A stretch of DNA of 64,000 nucleotides from the NCBI GenBank assembly GCA_965153355.1, contig OZ231126.1:73656001-73720000 (forward strand), written 5' to 3'. The notes under the pieces are model-generated. The model was not told where the DNA came from. It did not search any database and worked only from the letters and a program-made list of their open reading frames with translations. Below, piece after piece: positions 35,565 through 64,000 of this stretch (positions are counted from its first letter, which is position 1; every line of letters starts with the position of its first letter). Source of the DNA: Flaccisagitta enflata. Taxonomy: Eukaryota; Chaetognatha; Sagittoidea; Aphragmophora. The translations under genes and the position numbers were made by a program.

Positions 35565-36904
35565 AAAAGAGAAGGAAACAAAGAATGAAACAAAAATCAA
35601 TACCACTAGCATTAATGAAAAATGTATAAACCAAATATGAGCTAAGCCCGCGGGCCCATTATTTAGAAAACTTAGGCCTGATACAGCAAGGATGTGGGCT
35701 TTGGGCCCATGGGCCTGCTCTAGTATCAGGGCTGACTATGACCCAGATCAGCCTAGCTAAAGAAAATTCCCATAACCAACCCCTAACCACCGAGCAACCA
35801 CCCTAAAAGGCTCAAACCGCCTTCACTATGACTCAGATCAGCCCAGCTAAAAAATTTCCATAACCAGCCCTCTAACTACCCAGCAACCACCCTAAAAGGC
35901 TCAAACTGCCTTCACTTCAGACTCAGATCAGCCTAGCTAAAGAGAATTCCCTCTAACCAGCCCCCCCCTAACCACCCAGCAACCCCCCCAAAAGGCTCAA
36001 ACCGCCTTAAGGGGGGAAATCAAAAGCGACTCAATTATATACACCCCTGAAAAAAATCATACCGAAAGAACGAGGAAAGTTTTTTTCCATCTCGCATTTG
36101 CTCAACACTGTTTTAATTGGGGATTAAAATTGTACGTAGAGGAATTAAACCAATTATCATATGTGAATTTTATTTCTTCTGCCTAAATAAAAACTCATTT
36201 AGCGGCATGTATGTCTCCAGTTTGTGATGTAACAATAATTTACGGGTCAGTTAAGTAAATTGAATTACGTCACGAGTACTTGGGGCCCAAGTCTCAATTT
36301 TTTTAGTTTCACAAGGCTCATTTTCAGATACCGAAATATACGCTACTAAAGACCAGTATTTAGCCGCGGACACGCGACCTCATTTGTTTGTGGCAGTCCT
36401 TCCCACCGTTGGTCCCTCTGTCCGCAACATTTTTTAATTACCGTTGATTTTGTCTTTTTTAAGTCAGTTTTTAGATGCGTCCTCGCATCTCTATAAGAGG
36501 GTCTGTCCCTCGGTAGGTATGTATGTATGTATGTACGTATGTATGTTGGTTGGTAACGAACAATTTTCAAAACGCGATTTCTGAGGTTCTCTCTTCATTT
36601 CTCTTCAAGTCTCTTCATTTATCTTCATTTATCTTGTTGTCTCTTAATTTTTCTTTGAGTCTCTTCATATATCTCTTCATGTGTCTCTTCATGTGTCTCT
36701 AAATGTGACTCCTCGTGTGTCTGTTCATGTGTCCATTCATCTAAAGAGGACGCATCTATTGGACATCTCTTGGCCTTGTTAAGATTGAGTTGGGTATGTG
36801 GGAGAGTGAGTATTTTACTGTAGTCCTGGTCCTGCCCAACTGTCGACTAGTCGGTTTGTTTGATTCATGTCGATTCTTTTCTACTGAACTCTTTTTTTTT
36901 TCTT
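33486..36904. other. Non-coding inner right arm with purine tracts
   Basis: Contains a GC-rich patch with CCGGCGTTTCCGGCGC-like repeats (33975-34115), a GA run (34826-34897), GAAA-rich purine DNA (34920-35200, 35390-35580), the second 90-bp cluster and a GGAC-element tail (36472-36530). Open frames are low complexity. Nothing recognisable is encoded. Confidence 0.65.
35737..36005. repeat. 90-bp repeat, second cluster
   Basis: Three degraded units of the 33222-33485 repeat (GACCCAGATCAGCCTAGCTA, AAGGCTCAAACCGCCTTCAC). Frames are broken by single-base changes. Confidence 0.7.
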
Positions 36905-42276
<5,372 letters not shown>

Positions 42277-42978
42277 GTTGAGTGTATTGGCTTTTGGGTT
42301 TTGGGTTTTGGGTTTTGGGTTTTGGATTTTATGTTTTTTTGTTGTTTTTTCTTCTTTTTTTTCTTGTTTTGTTTTTTGTTTTTTGTTTTTTGTTTTTTGG
42401 TTTTTTGTTTTGGTTTGGTTTTTGTTTTTGTTTTTTGTTTTTTGTTTTCTGTTTTCTGTTTTTTGTTTTTTGTTTTTTGTGTTTGGTTTTCGGTATTTTT
42501 TTTTTTTTGTTTTTTTTTTTTTTGTTTTTGGTTTTTGGTTTTTGGTTTTCAATGTAACTTATATACGATTGATTTGTGATCCCAAAGCGACATGGTAGAT
42601 AACTCTTCCACCACCAATCGGTTCAATTGAAACTCAATTCTGGGTGAATCGGATTAAAAGGAGCGCCATTGGTGGTATCAAGTCTTTATCCACCCGCATA
42701 ACCGTAAACGTATGTACCCGTATATCATCCTTAGTGTTTTTATTTTTTCAACTTTCTATACCAATTGACTAGATCAGAGTTCTAGAGTTTTTTTTTTTGT
42801 TTGGCGAGACTACCAGAAGTTAGATCATTTGGATCTGATACTTGATTACAGTAGCTATAAATATCGAATATTTAGCCTCGGTTGCAAAAACTAGTGTAGT
42901 CTGAGTAATCTTAGAAATATTTCCAAATCGAAGACAAGTTAGACAACTTTTAGTTTAGTTTAGTCAGTAAAAAACAAG
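42277..42978. promoter_or_regulatory. Bidirectional promoter region, right
   Basis: This is the mirror of 21731-22414, between D123 (minus, starts 42276) and the ODF3-like gene (plus, starts 42979). The A/C tract is present with different unit numbers, and the GGGTTTT repeat on the plus strand lies at about 42294-42328. An open frame continues upstream of the D123 ATG through the tract in both arms because A/C codons cannot form stops. Confidence 0.55.
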
Positions 42979-54960
<11,982 letters not shown>

Positions 54961-54989
54961 AATAATTTAGCTCCGTCCGTCGCATTCTC

Positions 54990-56840
54990 TTTCATTACTC
55001 TCCTTTCCTCTTGGGACTATTTTTCTTCGTCCAACGACCTCTTCTGACCAGGGCCAACGTACAACGGAAGAGTGACGCCCAAGTGATGGCCTCAGCCTGG
55101 TCTCAGCCTGGTAATGCCAGGTGACAAAATTGATGCTGCCGAGGTGATTACGCCTCTTCTGACCAGGGCCAACATACAACGGAAGAGTAACGCCCATGTG
55201 ATGGGCTTGGCCTAGTCTCAGCCTGGTAATGCCAGGTGACAAAGTTGATGCTGTCAAGGTGATTACCACGTGGATCAAAAAAAAAAGACGCACCTGTTTA
55301 TTAATCAATAAAATAGATATGAAAATTGATTTTAACTATTTTTAAAACAGACATTTTAAAAGATTTTCAAATTATCTTTCAATCTAGACCAGTTCCAGGT
55401 TTGTATCTCAAACGGTTTAGAAGCTAGAGCTCTGCAAAGAGAAGCACTTATTTACTAAAATGCATTTTTACATAGAGATTGCAAAACTGAAATGGGCAAT
55501 GTTTTCACTCAAACCAATGCCATTTCTAAACGAAAAAAGATAGCATTACTTGATTGGCGCCAAATGAAAGTACTTTTAAAGGGCTTTCAAATGACTTATG
55601 ATTTTAATATGTTTTTTTAAGATTCAAAGGCAAAATGGGTCATTCAAAAGTGCGTCTTTTTTTTTTAGTCGTATGGTACGCCTCTTCTGACCAGGGCCAA
55701 CGTACAACGGAAGACTGACACCCAAGCGATGGCCTCAGCCTGGTCTCAGCCTGGTAATGCCAGGGGACAAAATTAATGCTGTTGAAGTGATTATGCCTCT
55801 TCTGACCAGAGCCAACATACAACGGAAGAGTGACGCCCATGTAATGGGCTCTGCCTGGTCTCAGCCTGGTAATGCCAGGTAACAAAATTGATGCTGTCGA
55901 GGTGATTACGCCTGTTCTGACCAGGGCCAACGTAGAATGGAAGAGTGATGGCCATGTAATGGGCTCTGCCTGGTCTCAGCCTGGTAATGCCAGGTGACAA
56001 AATTGATGCTGTCGAGGTGATTACGCCTCTTCTGACCAGGGCCAACGTACAACGGGAGAGTGATGCCCAAGTGATGGCTTGGCCTGCTTTCAGCCTGGTA
56101 ATGCCAGGTGACAAAATTGATGCTGTCGAGGTGATTACGCCTCTTCTGACCAGGGCCAACGCACAACGGGAGAGTGATGCCCAAGTGATGGCTTGCCCTG
56201 CTTTCAGCCTGGTAATGCCAGGTGACAAAATTGATGCTGTCGAGATGATTACGCCTCCTCTAACCAGGGCCAACATACAGCGGAAGAGTGACGCCCAGGG
56301 GATGGGCTCAGCCTAGCACAATTAGGTGACATAATTGATGCTGTAGAGGTGATTACGCCTCTTCTAACTAGGGCCAACGTACAACGGAAGAGTGATGTCC
56401 AAGTGATGGGCTCGGCCTGGTCTCAGCCTGGTAATGCCAGGTGAAAAAATTCATGCTGTTAAGGTGATTACACCTCTTCTGACTGGGGTCAACGTACGAC
56501 GGAAGTGTGACGCCCAAGTGATAAGCTTGGTCTGGTAAAGCCAGGTGACCCAGTTGATGCCATCAGGATGTTTATAAGGGGCCAATGTACAACGGAAAAG
56601 TCTGCTAAAGCCAGGAAATGACATTGACACTGTCAAGGTGATTTATGCCTCTACTGACCAGGGTCAACGTACAACGGAAGAGTGACGCCCAGGTGATGGG
56701 CTGGGCCTGGTAAAGCCAGGTTTTGAAGTCGATCCTGTTGCGGTGATTACACCTCTTCTGACCGGAGCCATTGTACCACAGAATAGAGTGATTCCCCAGG
56801 TGATGGGCTCAGCCTGGACAACCTGAGACAGCTAGGTCAC
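54990..56840. repeat. 115-bp tandem repeat, long version (right)
   Basis: Inverted counterpart of 9820-10270 with more units, less regular toward 56840. One CCACGCG-family MITE sits inside (55266-55676) and another at its far edge (56862-57225). Neither is seen on the left. Confidence 0.88.
55266..55676. mobile_element. CCACGCG-family MITE, TA target
   Basis: This 411-bp copy sits in a 115-bp tandem repeat. Neighbouring repeat units read GTGATTACGCCTC where this one is split as GTGAT-TA then the element then TA-CGCCTC, so the TA duplication is explicit. The ends are CCACGTGGATCAAAAAAA...GACGCAC and its inverse. The internal GGCGCCAAATGAAAGTAC is conserved. Confidence 0.85.
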
Positions 56841-56861
56841 AAAGTTGATACCGTCAAGGTA

Positions 56862-57225
56862 CAACTCGACTGAAAAAAAGACGCACCTGATTATCTATTC
56901 ATAAAACAGGTACAAAAACTAATTTGCACTTTTTTTGATAAAAAAATCTTTCAATCTAGACCAATCCCAGGTCTGTATCTCAAACGGTTTAGAAGCTAGA
57001 GTCCTGCAAAGAGAAGCACTAATTTGCAAAAATGCAATATTACATAGGGATTATAAAACTAGAATGGGCAAAGTTTTCACTCAAACTAATGCCATTTCTA
57101 AACGATAAAGATAGAATTACTAGATTGGCGCCAAATGAAAGTACTTTTAGAGGGCTTTCAAACGGTCTAAGATTCATAGGCAGAATTAGCCATTCGAAAG
57201 TGCGTCTTTTTATTTATCCGTGTGG
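56862..57225. mobile_element. CCACGCG-family MITE, second right-arm copy
   Basis: A 364-bp copy flanked by TA (56860-56861, 57226-57227). The left end is diverged (CAACTCGACTGAAAAAAAG) and the right end is GTGCGTCTTTTTATTTATCC then GTGTGG. It shares the CAATCTAGACCAATCCCAGG and GGCGCCAAATGAAAGTAC blocks with the other copies. Confidence 0.8.
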
Positions 57226-58667
57226 TAAGCTTTCATGATGCCATAGTGATAGTGTCAGCCCGGTTATGCCAGATGACAAACTTTTTGCCATTGAGGGGAT
57301 AACAAGGTTAATGACGTCCAAGTGATAGTCTCAGCCTTGTACACAGCTCTGTGACAAACTCGATGTTGTTGAAGTAGTTATAAGGTGGTCAAGATAGTTT
57401 GATAGACAGAGATAGACAGAGAGAAAGACAGTTACCAACAGGCAGACAGACAAATAGAGAGACAGAGGAAGAGGCAAACAGACAAACAGACTTTACCAAG
57501 CTGAGCCCATTACCTGGCCGTCACTCTTCTGTTGAACTTTGGCTCTGGTCAGAAGAGGTATAATCACTTCAACGGCCTCAACATCGTCACCTTGCTTTAC
57601 CAGCTGTCGAGGTTTGTTGTTGAAATGATCCTACTACAAGAACTCGAGTTGGTCTGGTTGATGACATGACCATGCTTTCCAGCGGTTGACATGCTGAGGT
57701 TTACCAACTAAACCAGCCTTCAAGTGGTCAAGATGGTAAGGTTGATGTTATGACCCTACATTCAAATTGTCGAGATGCTTACGGGTTGATCAAATGATCT
57801 TGCCCATGTGTGGTCAGATTGGTTAGGTTGATGAAATGACCCTTTATGTGATCGAGTTGGTTTGCTTGATCCAATGACTCTTTAGTCAGTTGAGATGGAC
57901 GTATCGATGAAATGACCCTTAAAGTGGTTGGGGTGATCAGGTTGATGCCTACCTTTAAGTGGTCGGGATGGTCAGGTTGTCTGGTCATCAGGATGTTGGT
58001 ATTCTTTTTCTCTGTGGCGGTGGTCACGAACTCATAACTCACCAAGGGCAGCGAGAAAAATCTGACGTGTGAAAGCCGCTTTTATCTCACAACAAAGACA
58101 GAGACAGAGACAGATATAGAGACAGAGACAGAGACAGAGACAAAGACGGAGACAGAGACAGAGACAGAGACAGAGACAGAGACAGAAACAGAAACAGAAA
58201 CAGAGACAGAGACAGAGACAGACACATACACAGACACAGACACAGAAACAGAGACAGAGACAGAAACAGAGACAGAGACAGAGACAGAAACAGAGACACA
58301 TACATACATAAAAATATAAAAAGAGACAGAGAATGAGTGAGTGCGGGAGAGAGAGACTTAGAGAGATACTGAAAAATGGTCGTATGGGGCTGTATTTCTC
58401 TCATACTGATTTTGTTGTTGGTTTTGTGCATCGGTTGTTGAATTAAGGTTGTTTATTGTATAAGCAGAAAGTTGGATCTTGGATAGATTCCGACAAGAGA
58501 CACCTCGCCGTCACGCAAATGTAGATATGATAATTTCCCGTTTATGATAAATATCCGCGCGATGATTATTCCAAACAATTTGTATTACCATCTAGGAAGA
58601 AGGCATACCAACACAACCTCTGACGAACTTAAAAGTAACTTATGGTAGTATTTTCTCGAACAAAGTT

Positions 58668-59234
58668 CCACGCGAATAAATAAAAAAAGACGCACTTTTC
58701 AATGGTTAATTGATCCAATAAATCTTTAAAAAAAAAAATGTTAGACCATTTTGAAGCTCTTTGAAAGTACTTTCATTTGGCGCCAATCTGGTATTGCTAT
58801 CTTTTTACGTTCAGAAGTGGCATCAGTTTGAGTAAAAATTTTGCCTATTTCAGTTTCGCAAACCCTATATAAAAAACGCATTTTAGCAAAATAGTCCTTC
58901 TCATTGCAGAGCTCTAGCTCCTAAACCATTTGAGATACAGACCTGGGATTGGTCTAGAATGAAAGATTTTTGGAAAATCTTTCAATATGTCTCAATAGGA
59001 GTTAGTTCAAATTCATTTTTTGTTTCTGTTTTATCATCAAAAAACGAGGTGCGTCTTTTTCTTAGTGCTGTGACACGCAACTCTATAAGAACCTTTGTCC
59101 GTCCGTCCGTCCGTCCGTTGGTCCGTCCGTTGGTCTGTGAACACGAGTCGAAAAGTGAAAATGTGCATATCCGCTCCTGCCCACCCGTCCGCAACAGGTA
59201 TTGGCCGTGTATCCGGCCTTGTTTTTATTCGCGT
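58668..59234. mobile_element. CCACGCG-family MITE with nested GGAC element
   Basis: This is the positional counterpart of 7039-8601. The outer end CCACGCGAATAAATAAAA is at 58668; the far terminal repeat is interrupted by a two-hairpin GGAC element at about 59058-59226, inserted in the A-run of the terminal repeat. The flanking TA on the left-arm copy is TT here. Confidence 0.7.
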
Positions 59235-59353
59235 TGCCAGGTCGTGTTTACGTTTACATTTTTCGTTGGAGGTAATAAGTCGCACCTAGAAACAGAACAT
59301 CCGCTACGTAAATAAATCTGGGCAAAAAATCACAAACTGAGAAAGGAAAAAAT

Positions 59354-59491
<138 letters not shown>

Positions 59492-59599
59492 CACGCCAGC
59501 GGTGAAAAGGCTTCGAGTCCAAACTAAAACAAACAAGAGAAGTTTCGAGCCAAAAAGAAGGAAAACAAGTTTGGCGGCTGATTCTGGCGCTCAACGCTC

Positions 59600-60350
59600 C
59601 TTTCGCGGCCTCTTCCTGGCCTTTCTCGCAGCTCCTCTCACGGCCTCTCTTGTAGCTCCTCTCGCGGCTCCTCTTGGGGCTTCTCTCGCGGCTGCACTTG
59701 CATCCCCTCTTGCAGTTTCTCCTGCCACTCCTGGCCTTTCACACCTCTCCTTTCGCAGCTCCTCTCGCAGCTCCTCTCACGGCCTCTCTCGCAGCTCCTC
59801 TCACGGCCTCTCTCTCAGTTCCTCTTTAGGCTCATGTACTCATGTCTAAACTCGCATCTCCTCTTACAGTTTCTCTTGCCTCTCCTCTCGCAGCTCCTCT
59901 TGGGGCTCCTCTTGGGGCTCCTCTCGCAGCTGCATTTGTGTCTGAACTTGCATCTCCTCTCACAGTTCCTCTAGCCTCTCCTCCTGTGGCTCCTCTCGCG
60001 GCTCCTCCTGCCGCTCCTCTCGCAGCTCCTCTTGAGGCTCCTCTCGTGGCTGCAATCGCATATGCACTCGCATCTCCTCTCACAGTTCCTCTTGCCTCTC
60101 CTCCTGTGGCTCCTGTCCCGGCTCCTCTTGCTGCTCCTCTTGGGGCTCCTCTCGCGGCCTCTCCTTTCGCGGCTTCTGTCGCATCTCCTCTCACAGTACC
60201 TCTCACTTCTCCTCCTGTGGCTCCTCCTGCCGCTCCTTGCGCGGCCTCTCCTTTTGCGGCTCCTCTCACGGCTTCTCTCACAGCTCCTCTCGCAACTACT
60301 CTCCCGACTTCTCTCGCTGCTTCTTTTGCGGTTAAGCGTGACGACAAGTT
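59600..60350. repeat. 15-bp minisatellite (right)
   Basis: Inverted counterpart of 5940-6680. The Ala/Pro/Leu-rich frame is again open (59842-60510, about 222 residues), with unit gains and losses compared with the left. Frame survival follows from a 15-bp unit without stops. Confidence 0.85.
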
Positions 60351-60387
60351 TCCGTTGATAGACGTCCATTGGGGCCAGTCCAGACGG

Positions 60388-60528
60388 AACAAGGCCGGAT
60401 ACACGGCCAATACCAGTTGCGGACGGGTGGGCAGGGGCGGAAATAAGCGTTTTCGACTCGTGTTCGACCAACCGACGGACGGACGGACGGACGGACAAAG
60501 CCTCTTATAGAGTTGCGTGTCCGCAACT
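60388..60528 (+). mobile_element. Two-hairpin GGAC element, right arm only
   Basis: This 141-bp insertion starts AACAAGGCCGGATACACGGC and ends in GTTGCG-TGTC-CGCAACT followed by an A-run. A hairpin (GGCCG/CGGCC) stands at the start, another (AGTTGCG/CGCAACT) at the end, and a GGACGGAC repeat precedes CCTCTTATAGAG. The left arm has the uninterrupted site (CCAGACGGAAAAATAAAAG, inverted, near 5900-5925), which defines the boundaries to within two ambiguous A residues. No protein is encoded. The end ...CTAA after a hairpin recalls Helitron 3' ends, but the hairpin touches the end and the start is not TC, so the class is open. Confidence 0.8.
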
Positions 60529-61605
60529 AAAAATAAAATGGACGAGGAGGAGGAGGAGGAGGAGGAGGAAGATGAGAGAGGAGGAGGAGGAGTTTTACAC
60601 GTCACTTAACGTCGTCAGGAATTGTCCAATTGCTTTTTCCGCACTTTGCGTGCAATCTAGAAAAAATGCGTGTGCGCGTCATGTTAGCGTGATTGAGTGA
60701 TTGGTTGTATCTATGGTGGGCGTGTCATTTGGTTTCATAAGTATGGAAGGGGAGAGGAAAGGGAAATGTCGTGTCTTGGATTTGGTTTTCTCAAGTTATA
60801 TGTTTATCAGGGGTAAGTTGTACAGCATCAGCTGATGTTTCAGCGCAAACGAAGGCAAAATAAGACAACCAGTTCAACACAAAAAGACCCCATTGAGACT
60901 TTTCAATTCTTTGGTACAAGAGCCTACTAAAATTAGGCGAGTGGAAGCATATACAATACACTAAACGGAAATCAGTATCTTCTGAATGTTTTGCTTTTAC
61001 CCCACTCCACCCCTCCCCCGCCAATTCCTCAGGTCAGTCACCCCCCTATTCTATCTCTTCTCTCCATCTCCATGCATCTCTTGTTTACACCTCCTTTCTA
61101 CCTTGCTTCACCCCCCCCCACACACCAATTCTCGAGGTCAATCACCCCCCTAACCTATCTCTCATTTACTCCTCCTTTCTACCCTACTCCCCCCACCAAT
61201 TCTCGAGGTCCATTCTACCCTTTTCCCCCTTACCAATTCCTAGGGTCAGGTACCTCCCTAATCTATCTCTCCATCTCCATGCATCTCTTGTTCACTCCTC
61301 CTATCTACCTTATTTCCCCCTCCCCATCAATTCCTCAGGTCAGTCACCCCCCTAATCTATCTCCCCATCTTTACCCTGCATCTGCGCTCTCTTTGATCCC
61401 TGTTTCCTTTCCTCTTCACCTCGATCAAGAATCAAGATGCGGAGGCTTTGATCAGATTAGTACAAGAACAACATCGATATTCCGAAATGAGAAAAGGCAG
61501 AAGAGGCAGAAGATAACATCAGATGAAGAGTGGACAACACGAGGTAACAACATCTGGTCAAAAAAACCAAAGGATAACGTGAAACTGCCAGCGAAGATGA
61601 CAAAG

Positions 61606-62003
61606 GTGATAAAGGTGAACTGGCTTACCATTACACGAAACAGATGACAAATGTGCCAGCAAACATAATGACCAAGGCAACAAAGGTAAACGTGAATATG
61701 TTTACACAAAACAGATGGCAAGTGTGCAAGCAAACAAAATGACCAAGATGACAAAGGTGAACTGGCATACTATTACACAAAACAGATGACAAGTGTGCAA
61801 GCAAAAAAACGACCAAGCTGACAAAGGTGAACTGGCATACCGCTACACAAAAGAGATGACAAGTGTGCGACTAAACAAAATGACCAAACTGACAAAGGTG
61901 AACTGGCATATCGTTACACAAAACCGATGACAAGTGTGCGAGCGAAAAAATGACCAAGCTGATAAAGGTGAACTGGCATACCGTTACATTAAACAGATGA
62001 TAA
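61606..62003. repeat. 71-bp minisatellite, about five copies (right)
   Basis: Inverted counterpart of 2690-3990, much shorter. Units are slightly diverged, including variants with TGCCAGCAAACATAATGACC. Confidence 0.9.
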
Positions 62004-62789
62004 GGTTATGAGAGAAACATTTGGGCATACAGATTGACAAGAAGAGATACGAAAACCATGATGGCCAGAAGCATTTGAGAGGATAGAATCAAATAGTTGT
62101 CCTAAAACCCGATGTTGAAAAGAGAGAGCTACGTCCCCCTGGACAAAATGAGATGTTAAGGTGAAATGATGCGCTGTTGATAGATGAAAAACGCTGATTG
62201 AGTAGGGTAAGAATTAAAAACAAGTCATTGACAAACGAAAGGCAGACAAGCTAGTTAGATTCAATCAAATAAAATTTCTCATCTGACTTTATTTACAAAC
62301 TTTTTTGTGGTTGAATTTAGTTTCAGTAGGTCACGATTGAGTAATAATTCGTATTTTTAGATGCGTCCGTCAGGAACGCATCTCTATAAGAGGGTCTGTC
62401 TGTCTGTCTGTCCGTCAGTCCGTCCGTCGGTCCGTTACGCCTGTGCAAAAACCGCGTTTTTCGGCTGTTTTTGATGAGATCCTATACCGAAACAAATGAT
62501 CAACCAACATGTCTCGAGAGCTCGGTCGTACTCAGTCGTACTCAGTCGTATTTCCCCGTCTGTTTGTCTATCTGTCTCTACATATATGTCACATGATCAA
62601 TACTCGCAGCGACACAGTCCGGACGCATCGTTGCCCGGTCGGGCTTGTTATTTTCACTATCGAAAGAAAGAGAAGTTACGCAATGGTATCAGTCACCAAG
62701 TGTTGGCGGAAAAAGTAAGCCAAACTAACGTTCCAACTACTCCATTCTTGGCGGTGGCCCAGCAACACTTGCTTTTTCATAAGATTGGC

Positions 62790-62849
62790 AGAGAGACTGA
62801 CAGACAGTCAGACAGACAAGTCGACAAAAAAACAGACAGACAGAAAAAG

Positions 62850-62924
<75 letters not shown>

Positions 62925-63490
62925 TAGACAGACAGACAGACAGATAAACAGATAGAAAAAAAGGCAGACAAACCAACAAACAGACAAATAGAAAAACAGA
63001 CAAATATATGAACGAACAAATAGACAAACAGACAAACTGATATACAGACATATAGGCAAACAGATAGACAGATAGAACGAAAGATAGACAGATAGTCTGA
63101 CATGGAAAGAAATACAAATACAAAAAAAAATGACCAACGGGAAACAGAATCAGACAGTGACAGACAGTATCAGCCAGTGACAGACAGTATCAGCCAGTGA
63201 CCGACAGTGTCAGACAGTGACAGACAGTATCAGACAGTGACAGACAGTATCAGACAGTGACAGACAGTATCAGACAGTGACAGACAGTATCAGACAGTGA
63301 CAGACAGTATCAGACAGTGACAGACAGTATCAGACAGTGACAGACAGTATCAGACAGTGACAGACAGTATCAGACAGTGACAGACAGTATCAGACAGTGA
63401 CAGACAGTATCAGACCGTGACAGACAGTATCAGACAGTGACAGACAGTGTCAGCCAGTGACAGACAGAATCAGACAGTGACAGACAGTAT
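62790..63490. repeat. CAGA tract and CAGACAGTGACAGACAGTAT repeat (right)
   Basis: Inverted counterpart of 785-1210. The 20-bp unit occurs about 17 times with rare variants (CAGCCAGTGA). Confidence 0.85.
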
Positions 63491-63871
63491 CAGCTAAGGC
63501 GAAGAGTTGGTGGTGTGCGCGTGCGCGAGCCTACGCCTTCGCATGTACACGCAAAAAGGCACGTAAGTCCAATGTCTTTCTTCTGTAGTGCGCCCAAGCT
63601 TAATCTTAGGCATGTATATGCAAAAATACACGTAAGTCCAATCTCTTTCTTTTTGTAGTGCGCACGAGGTTAGTTCGACGCAAATGCATGTAAGTCCAAT
63701 CTCTTTCTTTTACAGTGTGTGCTTAGGGCTAGATGTTGCACGTAGCGCTGTTGAATGTTGCGCCTAACGCGCGCACCTCTGGTGGCAATTAAAGTCCAAC
63801 CTGCTTAGCTAGATGATATATATATAGATATATTAATATTATATATAATATATATATATATGTTGGCAATT

Positions 63872-63961
<90 letters not shown>

Positions 63962-64000
63962 AGAGATAGATAGATAGGATAGATAGATAGGATAGATAGA

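Overview
The window is eukaryotic and almost certainly from an invertebrate animal. Its genes carry introns with GT/AG borders and conserved phases, AATAAA signals follow stop codons, and it is packed with microsatellites, minisatellites and MITEs. The recognisable genes are a 2'-5'-oligoadenylate-synthase-like nucleotidyltransferase, a D123/CDC123-family protein, an ODF3/SHIPPO-type (STPG-repeat) axonemal protein and a secreted Cys/Trp-rich protein. I cannot name the phylum from sequence alone.

The dominant fact is that the whole window is one giant inverted repeat. The left arm (1-31395) and right arm (31760-64000) are reverse complements of each other around a 364-bp unshared spacer (31396-31759). 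Both arms run to the window edges, so the true palindrome may be longer. The spacer and inner edge of the right arm hold the last exon of an unrecognised gene (31484-31807). The arm boundary lies inside that exon, so its last 15 codons and 3' UTR occur inverted on both sides.

Each arm carries the same gene cluster. D123 and the ODF3-like gene are divergently transcribed from a shared ~0.7-kb promoter region. The Cys/Trp-rich secreted gene lies antisense inside D123 intron 2. The intronless OAS-like gene lies antisense inside a long ODF3-like intron. From the outside inward on the right arm the order is ODF3-like exons 7-4, OAS, ODF3-like exons 3-1, D123 exons 1-2, Cys/Trp gene, D123 exons 3-6.

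The two copies are damaged in a complementary way. OAS is open only on the left, because the right copy has a 26-bp tandem duplication that shifts the frame. D123 is complete only on the right, because left exon 4 is gone and exons 5-6 are decayed. The ODF3-like gene is complete only on the right, because left exons 5-7 are replaced by an 88-bp satellite array. The Cys/Trp gene is intact on both.

The outer parts of the arms (about 0.4-26.4 kb against 37.9-63.8 kb) are very similar outside repeats. The inner block (about 26.45-30.6 kb against 32.6-37.9 kb) is strongly diverged. Arm-to-arm comparison gives filled and empty sites for several mobile elements. Two TA-flanked MITEs are left only. 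A ~141-bp two-hairpin element with a GGAC-repeat core is right only. A head-to-head haplotype misjoin remains a serious alternative and is treated under findings.
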